Shown here in pieces: positions 57,101 through 64,000 of a stretch of DNA of 64,000 nucleotides (position 1 is its first letter; the number at the start of each line of letters is the position of its first letter). The notes under the pieces were generated by a model that ran no database searches, was not told where the DNA came from, and worked only from the letters and a program-made list of their open reading frames with translations. The DNA lies in NCBI GenBank assembly GCA_977006965.1, contig CDRMUB010000001.1:1-64000 (forward strand), in the 5' to 3' direction. The position numbers and the translations under genes are program-made. The DNA comes from Phymatolithon calcareum (lineage: Eukaryota > Rhodophyta > Florideophyceae > Hapalidiales).

Positions 57101-60100
57101 AATAGTCCCACCGTATCCCTTTCTCGCTCCCACTCCACCTCCACCTTCAAGTCCGTCAAACTCTTGTATATCCTAGGTATATTCTTTCGTGACTTCTGGG
57201 TCCAAATGTGCCACTTACTCAAACAATCGACAAAATCCTATTTTGACCATTTAAAACTGTTACTTCTGGGTCCGCGTTTTTGGCCTCTACAGGGCACCCC
57301 CTCCAAATGGCCTCTGTGCGCGGACCCAGAAGTAACAACCTGCGAAAACAGGCTGGAAACGCGGACCCAGAAGTAACAAACCTCCTCAGCGTCTTCCACT
57401 GGCAACCAAACGCCATAACCACTGTCCCATCATCTTTACCATCCTACTCCACATGTTTTCCGGTCATCATCGTCATGTTTGTGTCCCGCGTCCTCCCTCC
57501 CGAGAGGGAGACTACCTTGACCAAAATTTCAAACGCTCTCAAATCGACTCAGACCAGTCCACATACTCTCCCAACACCTTCCCCAACATCAAGAACGTCT
57601 TTTGGACTCATCTCCGTCATGTCGGTGTCCCGCGTCTTCTTCGCCAGCGAGGTGACTACCTTGACCAAAATTTCAAACGCTCTCAAATCGACTCAGACCA
57701 GTCCACATACTCTCCCAACACCTTCCCCAACCTCTAAAACATGTTACAACGTCATCCCCGTCATGTCGGTGTCCCGCGTCTTCTTCGCCAGCGAGGTGAC
57801 TACCTTGACCAAAATTTCAAACGCTCTCAAATCGACTCAGACCAGTCCACATACTCTCCCAACACCTTCCCCAACCTCTAAAACATGTTACAACGTCATC
57901 CCCGTCATGTCGGTGTCCCGCGTCTTCTTCGCCAGCGAGGTGACTACCTTGACCAAAATTTCAAACGCTCTCAAATCGACTCAGACCAGTCCACATACTC
58001 TCCCAACACCTTCCCCAACCTCTAAAACATGTTACAACGTCATCCCCGTCATGTCGGTGTCCCGCGTCTTCTTCGCCAGCGAGGTGACTACCTTGACCAA
58101 AATTTCAAACTCTCTCAAATCGACTCAGACCAGTCCACATACTCTCTCAACACCTTCTCCACCCTTAACAACCTGTTCAGAGCTTATCTTCGCCATGTAC
58201 ATTTCGTCTGCCGTCTTTGTGCATGGATTGTGGAGTCATAGACGACCTTGACGACACTTTATTTGTTGTATACACCATGATCTCTTACTGCACGTCCCAT
58301 TCTGAGTCCAGATTCGGGCTCAGCGTCGAATTTCACTTCGGAATAGTCCCACCGTATCCCTTTCTCACTCCCACTCCACCTCCACCTTCAAGTCCGTCAA
58401 ACTCTTGTATATCCTAGGTATATTCTTTCGTGACTTCTGGGTCCAAATGTGCCACTTACTCAAACAATCGACAAAATCCTATTTTGACCATTTAAAACTG
58501 TTACTTCTGGGTCCGCGTTTTTGGCCTCTACAGGGCACCCCCTCCAAATGGCCTCTGTGCGCGGACCCAGAAGTAACAACCTGCGAAAACAGGCTGGAAA
58601 CGCGGACCCAGAAGTAACAAACCTCCTCAGCGTCTTCCACTGGCAACCAAACGCCATAACCACTGTCCCATCATCTTTACCATCCTACTCCACATGTTTT
58701 CCGGTCATCATCGTCATGTTTGTGTCCCGCGTCCTCCCTCCCGAGAGGGAGACTACCTTGACCAAAATTTCAAACGCTCTCAAATCGACTCAGACCAGTC
58801 CACATACTCTCCCAACACCTTCCCCAACATCAAGAACGTCTTTTGGACTCATCTCCGTCATGTCGGTGTCCCGCGTCTTCTTCGCCAGCGAGGTGACTAC
58901 CTTGACCAAAATTTCAAACGCTCTCAAATCGACTCAGACCAGTCCACATACTCTCCCAACACCTTCCCCAACCTCTAAAACATGTTACAACGTCATCCCC
59001 GTCATGTCGGTGTCCCGCGTCTTCTTCGCCAGCGAGGTGACTACCTTGACCAAAATTTCAAACGCTCTCAAATCGACTCAGACCAGTCCACATACTCTCC
59101 CAACACCTTCCCCAACCTCTAAAACATGTTACAACGTCATCCCCGTCATGTCGGTGTCCCGCGTCTTCTTCGCCAGCGAGGTGACTACCTTGACCAAAAT
59201 TTCAAACGCTCTCAAATCGACTCAGACCAGTCCACATACTCTCCCAACACCTTCCCCAACCTCTAAAACATGTTACAACGTCATCCCCGTCATGTCGGTG
59301 TCCCGCGTCTTCTTCGCCAGCGAGGTGACTACCTTGACCAAAATTTCAAACTCTCTCAAATCGACTCAGACCAGTCCACATACTCTCTCAACACCTTCTC
59401 CACCCTTAACAACCTGTTCAGAGCTTATCTTCGCCATGTACATTTCGTCTGCCGTCTTTGTGCATGGATTGTGGAGTCATAGACGACCTTGACGACACTT
59501 TATTTGTTGTATACACCATGATCTCTTACTGCACGTCCCATTCTGAGTCCAGATTCGGGCTCAGCGTCGAATTTCACTTCGGAATAGTCCCACCGTATCC
59601 CTTTCTCACTCCCACTCCACCTCCACCTTCAAGTCCGTCAAACTCTTGTATATCCTAGGTATATTCTTTCGTGACTTCTGGGTCCAAATGTGCCACTTAC
59701 TCAAACAATCGACAAAATCCTATTTTGACCATTTAAAACTGTTACTTCTGGGTCCGCGTTTTTGGCCTCTACAGGGCACCCCCTCCAAATGGCCTCTGTG
59801 CGCGGACCCAGAAGTAACAACCTGCGAAAACAGGCTGGAAACGCGGACCCAGAAGTAACAAACCTCCTCAGCGTCTTCCACTGGCAACCAAACGCCATAA
59901 CCACTGTCCCATCATCTTTACCATCCTACTCCACATGTTTTCCGGTCATCATCGTCATGTTTGTGTCCCGCGTCCTCCCTCCCGAGAGGGAGACTACCTT
60001 GACCAAAATTTCAAACGCTCTCAAATCGACTCAGACCAGTCCACATACTCTCCCAACACCTTCCCCAACATCAAGAACGTCTTTTGGACTCATCTCCGTC

Positions 60101-63100
60101 ATGTCGGTGTCCCGCGTCTTCTTCGCCAGCGAGGTGACTACCTTGACCAAAATTTCAAACGCTCTCAAATCGACTCAGACCAGTCCACATACTCTCCCAA
60201 CACCTTCCCCAACCTCTAAAACATGTTACAACGTCATCCCCGTCATGTCGGTGTCCCGCGTCTTCTTCGCCAGCGAGGTGACTACCTTGACCAAAATTTC
60301 AAACGCTCTCAAATCGACTCAGACCAGTCCACATACTCTCCCAACACCTTCCCCAACCTCTAAAACATGTTACAACGTCATCCCCGTCATGTCGGTGTCC
60401 CGCGTCTTCTTCGCCAGCGAGGTGACTACCTTGACCAAAATTTCAAACGCTCTCAAATCGACTCAGACCAGTCCACATACTCTCCCAACACCTTCCCCAA
60501 CCTCTAAAACATGTTACAACGTCATCCCCGTCATGTCGGTGTCCCGCGTCTTCTTCGCCAGCGAGGTGACTACCTTGACCAAAATTTCAAACGCTCTCAA
60601 ATCGACTCAGACCAGTCCACATACTCTCTCAACACCTTCTCCACCCTTAACAACCTGTTCAGAGCTTATCTTCGCCATGTACATTTCGTCTGCCGTCTTT
60701 GTGCATGGATTGTGGAGTCATAGACGACCTTGACGACACTTTATTTGTTGTATACACCATGATCTCTTACTGCACGTCCCATTCTGAGTCCAGATTCGGG
60801 CTCAGCGTCGAATTTCACTTCGGAATAGTCCCACCGTATCCCTTTCTCACTCCCACTCCACCTCCACCTTCAAGTCCGTCAAACTCTTGTATATCCTAGG
60901 TATATTCTTTCGTGACTTCTGGGTCCAAATGTGCCACTTACTCAAACAATCGACAAAATCCTATTTTGACCATTTAAAACTGTTACTTCTGGGTCCGCGT
61001 TTTTGGCCTCTACAGGGCACCCCCTCCAAATGGCCTCTGTGCGCGGACCCAGAAGTAACAACCTGCGAAAACAGGCTGGAAACGCGGACCCAGAAGTAAC
61101 AAACCTCCTCAGCGTCTTCCACTGGCAACCAAACGCCATAACCACTGTCCCATCATCTTTACCATCCTACTCCACATGTTTTCCGGTCATCATCGTCATG
61201 TTTGTGTCACGCGTCCTCCCTCCCGAGAGGGAGACTACCTTGACCAAAATTTCAAACGCTCTCAAATCGACTCAGACCAGTCCACATACTCTCCCAACAC
61301 CTTCCCCAACATCAAGAACGTCTTTTGGACTCATCTCCGTCATGTCGGTGTCCCGCGTCTTCTTCGCCAGCGAGGTGACTACCTTGACCAAAATTTCAAA
61401 CGCTCTCAAATCGACTCAGACCAGTCCACATACTCTCCCAACACCTTCCCCAACCTCTAAAACATGTTACAACGTCATCCCCGTCATGTCGGTGTCCCGC
61501 GTCTTCTTCGCCAGCGAGGTGACTACCTTGACCAAAATTTCAAACGCTCTCAAATCGACTCAGACCAGTCCACATACTCTCCCAACACCTTCCCCAACCT
61601 CTAAAACATGTTACAACGTCATCCCCGTCATGTCGGTGTCCCGCGTCTTCTTCGCCAGCGAGGTGACTACCTTGACCAAAATTTCAAACGCTCTCAAATC
61701 GACTCAGACCAGTCCACATACTCTCCCAACACCTTCCCCAACCTCTAAAACATGTTACAACGTCATCCCCGTCATGTCGGTGTCCCGCGTCTTCTTCGCC
61801 AGCGAGGTGACTACCTTGACCAAAATTTCAAACTCTCTCAAATCGACTCAGACCAGTCCACATACTCTCTCAACACCTTCTCCACCCTTAACAACCTGTT
61901 CAGAGCTTATCTTCGCCATGTACATTTCGTCTGCCGTCTTTGTGCATGGATTGTGGAGTCATAGACGACCTTGACGACACTTTATTTGTTGTATACACCA
62001 TGATCTCTTACTGCACGTCCCATTCTGAGTCCAGATTCGGGCTCAGCGTCGAATTTCACTTCGGAATAGTCCCACCGTATCCCTTTCTCACTCCCACTCC
62101 ACCTCCACCTTCAAGTCCGTCAAACTCTTGTATATCCTAGGTATATTCTTTCGTGACTTCTGGGTCCAAATGTGCCACTTACTCAAACAATCGACAAAAT
62201 CCTATTTTGACCATTTAAAACTGTTACTTCTGGGTCCGCGTTTTTGGCCTCTACAGGGCACCCCCTCCAAATGGCCTCTGTGCGCGGACCCAGAAGTAAC
62301 AACCTGCGAAAACAGGCTGGAAACGCGGACCCAGAAGTAACAAACCTCCTCAGCGTCTTCCACTGGCAACCAAACGCCATAACCACTGTCCCATCATCTT
62401 TACCATCCTACTCCACGTGTTTTCCGGTCATCATCGTCATGTTTGTGTCCCGCGTCCTCCCTCCCGAGAGGGAGACTACCTTGTCCAAAATTTCAAACGC
62501 TCTCAAATCGACTCAGACCAGTCCACATACTCTCCCAACACCTTCCCCAACATCAAGAACGTCTTTTGGACTCATCTCCGTCATGTCGGTGTCCCGCGTC
62601 TTCTTCGCCAGCGAGGTGACTACCTTGACCAAAATTTCAAACGCTCTCAAATCGACTCAGACCAGTCCACATACTCTCCCAACACCTTCCCCAACCTCTA
62701 AAACATGTTACAACGTCATCCCCGTCATGTCGGTGTCCCGCGTCTTCTTCGCCAGCGAGGTGACTACCTTGACCAAAATTTCAAACGCTCTCAAATCGAC
62801 TCAGACCAGTCCACATACTCTCCCAACACCTTCCCCAACCTCTAAAACATGTTACAACGTCATCCCCGTCATGTCGGTGTCCCGCGTCTTCTTCGCCAGC
62901 GAGGTGACTACCTTGACCAAAATTTCAAACTCTCTCAAATCGACTCAGACCAGTCCACATACTCTCTCAACACCTTCTCCACCCTTAACAACCTGTTCAG
63001 AGCTTATCTTCGCCATGTACATTTCGTCTGCCGTCTTTGTGCATGGATTGTGGAGTCATAGACGACCTTGACGACACTTTATTTGTTGTATACACCATGA

Positions 63101-64000
63101 TCTCTTACTGCACGTCCCATTCTGAGTCCAGATTCGGGCTCAGCGTCGAATTTCACTTCGGAATAGTCCCACCGTATCCCTTTCTCACTCCCACTCCACC
63201 TCCACCTTCAAGTCCGTCAAACTCTTGTATATCCTAGGTATATTCTTTCGTGACTTCTGGGTCCAAATGTGCCACTTACTCAAACAATCGACAAAATCCT
63301 ATTTTGACCATTTAAAACTGTTACTTCTGGGTCCGCGTTTTTGGCCTCTACAGGGCACCCCCTCCAAATGGCCTCTGTGCGCGGACCCAGAAGTAACAAC
63401 CTGCGAAAACAGGCTGGAAACGCGGACCCAGAAGTAACAAACCTCCTCAGCGTCTTCCACTGGCAACCAAACGCCATAACCACTGTCCCATCATCTTTAC
63501 CATCCTACTCCACGTGTTTTCCGGTCATCATCGTCATGTTTGTGTCCCGCGTCCTCCCTCCCGAGAGGGAGACTACCTTGACCAAAATTTCAAACGCTCT
63601 CAAATCGACTCAGACCAGTCCACATACTCTCCCAACACCTTCCCCAACATCAAGAACGTCTTTTGGACTCATCTCCGTCATGTCGGTGTCCCGCGTCTTC
63701 TTCGCCAGCGAGGTGACTACCTCGACCAAAATTTCAAACGCTCTCAAATCGACTCAGACCAGTCCACATACTCTCCCAACACCTTCCCCAACCTCTAAAA
63801 CATGTTACAACGTCATCCCCGTCATGTCGGTGTCCCGCGTCTTCTTCGCCAGCGAGGTGACTACCTTGACCAAAATTTCAAACGCTCTCAAATCGACTCA
63901 GACCAGTCCACATACTCTCCCAACACCTTCCCCAACCTCTAAAACATGTTACAACGTCATCCCCGTCATGTCGGTGTCCCGCGTCTTCTTCGCCAGCGAG

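Larger units (their letters stand above)
29031..64000. repeat. Higher-order satellite array, 31 units, runs off the window
   Basis: Uninterrupted tandem array. Unit starts (at GGTATATTCTT): 29031, 30416, 31369, 32610, 33419, 34660, 35901, 36710, 37951, 38760, 40001, 41242, 42483, 43724, 44533, 45342, 46583, 47680, 48921, 50018, 51259, 52356, 53597, 54838, 56079, 57176, 58417, 59658, 60899, 62140, 63237 (last incomplete). Lengths are 809 + 144n: one 1385, one 953, five 809, five 1097 and eighteen 1241. Each unit holds a 189-bp fold-back, then 2 to 6 monomers of 144 bp, then about 300 bases of unique tail ending TATATCCTA. Units differ by few single-base variants. No gene other than accidental open frames. 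Confidence 0.97.

Noticed and set aside
29031-64000. CRISPR-like array because of regular repeats
   Set aside because: Repeats are 144 bp and 809-1385 bp with no unique spacers between them; this is a satellite.
29135-64000. Dozens of predicted proteins of 66-371 residues in the array
   Set aside because: They recur identically with every unit, start mostly at non-ATG codons and stay open because the monomer length is a multiple of three. No recognisable domain.

Overview
This is nuclear eukaryotic DNA. The genes are long and intronless. AATAAA polyadenylation signals and a TATA box are visible, and no prokaryotic operon or Shine-Dalgarno logic is. The window is dominated by transposon-like genes and satellite DNA, so it is an accessory region, possibly subtelomeric or otherwise heterochromatic. 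The helicases resemble the OrsD/DUF3505-RecQ proteins known from fungi, and the piggyBac remnant resembles those of oomycetes and red algae. My low-confidence guess is an intron-poor red alga or a fungus-like lineage; the sequence alone does not settle it.

Layout. 763-5517: a first zinc-finger/recombinase-like/RecQ-like helicase gene (Hel-1). 5518-6313: a perfect hairpin and a 188-bp fold-back element (FB1). 6314-14410: copy 1 of a composite element, made of a helicase with one in-frame stop (Hel-2, + strand) converging on a broken chimeric gene (- strand). 14411-18250: a repeat graveyard with a piggyBac-like remnant, purine-rich degenerate repeats, a tRNA-like sequence, four related GC-rich fold-backs and a second double fold-back (FB2). 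18251-29030: copy 2 of the composite element, made of intact helicase Hel-3 (+), an unknown gene B (-) and gene A (-). 29031-64000: one uninterrupted higher-order tandem array running off the right edge.

The main find is the composite element. Hel-3 joins N-terminal zinc fingers, a tyrosine-recombinase-like core (R, HxxR, H+9 Y), a RecQ-like SF2 helicase and a CCHC knuckle. Gene A joins a ParB/Srx-like domain, an amino-type DNA methyltransferase of permuted (DPPF first) order, and a C-terminal SET domain: DNA methylation and predicted protein lysine methylation in one polypeptide. Gene B is unrecognised but ends in an acidic and then a lysine-rich tail. A repeated palindrome, AGAGATCT(G/C)AGATCTCT, sits at the gene boundaries. 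A plausible reading is a recombinase-helicase transposon that carries its own chromatin and DNA writer; this is inference. Both copies are damaged: copy 1 by an internal deletion that fuses A to B plus point lesions, copy 2 by a frameshift in B and by loss of the first 46 or so codons of A at the satellite junction.

The satellite is built from 31 units (30 complete). Each carries a 189-bp double fold-back core (FB3) and 2 to 6 tandem 144-bp monomers. FB3 has the same nested architecture and size as FB1 and FB2 but a different terminal sequence, which suggests the array was seeded by a fold-back element.
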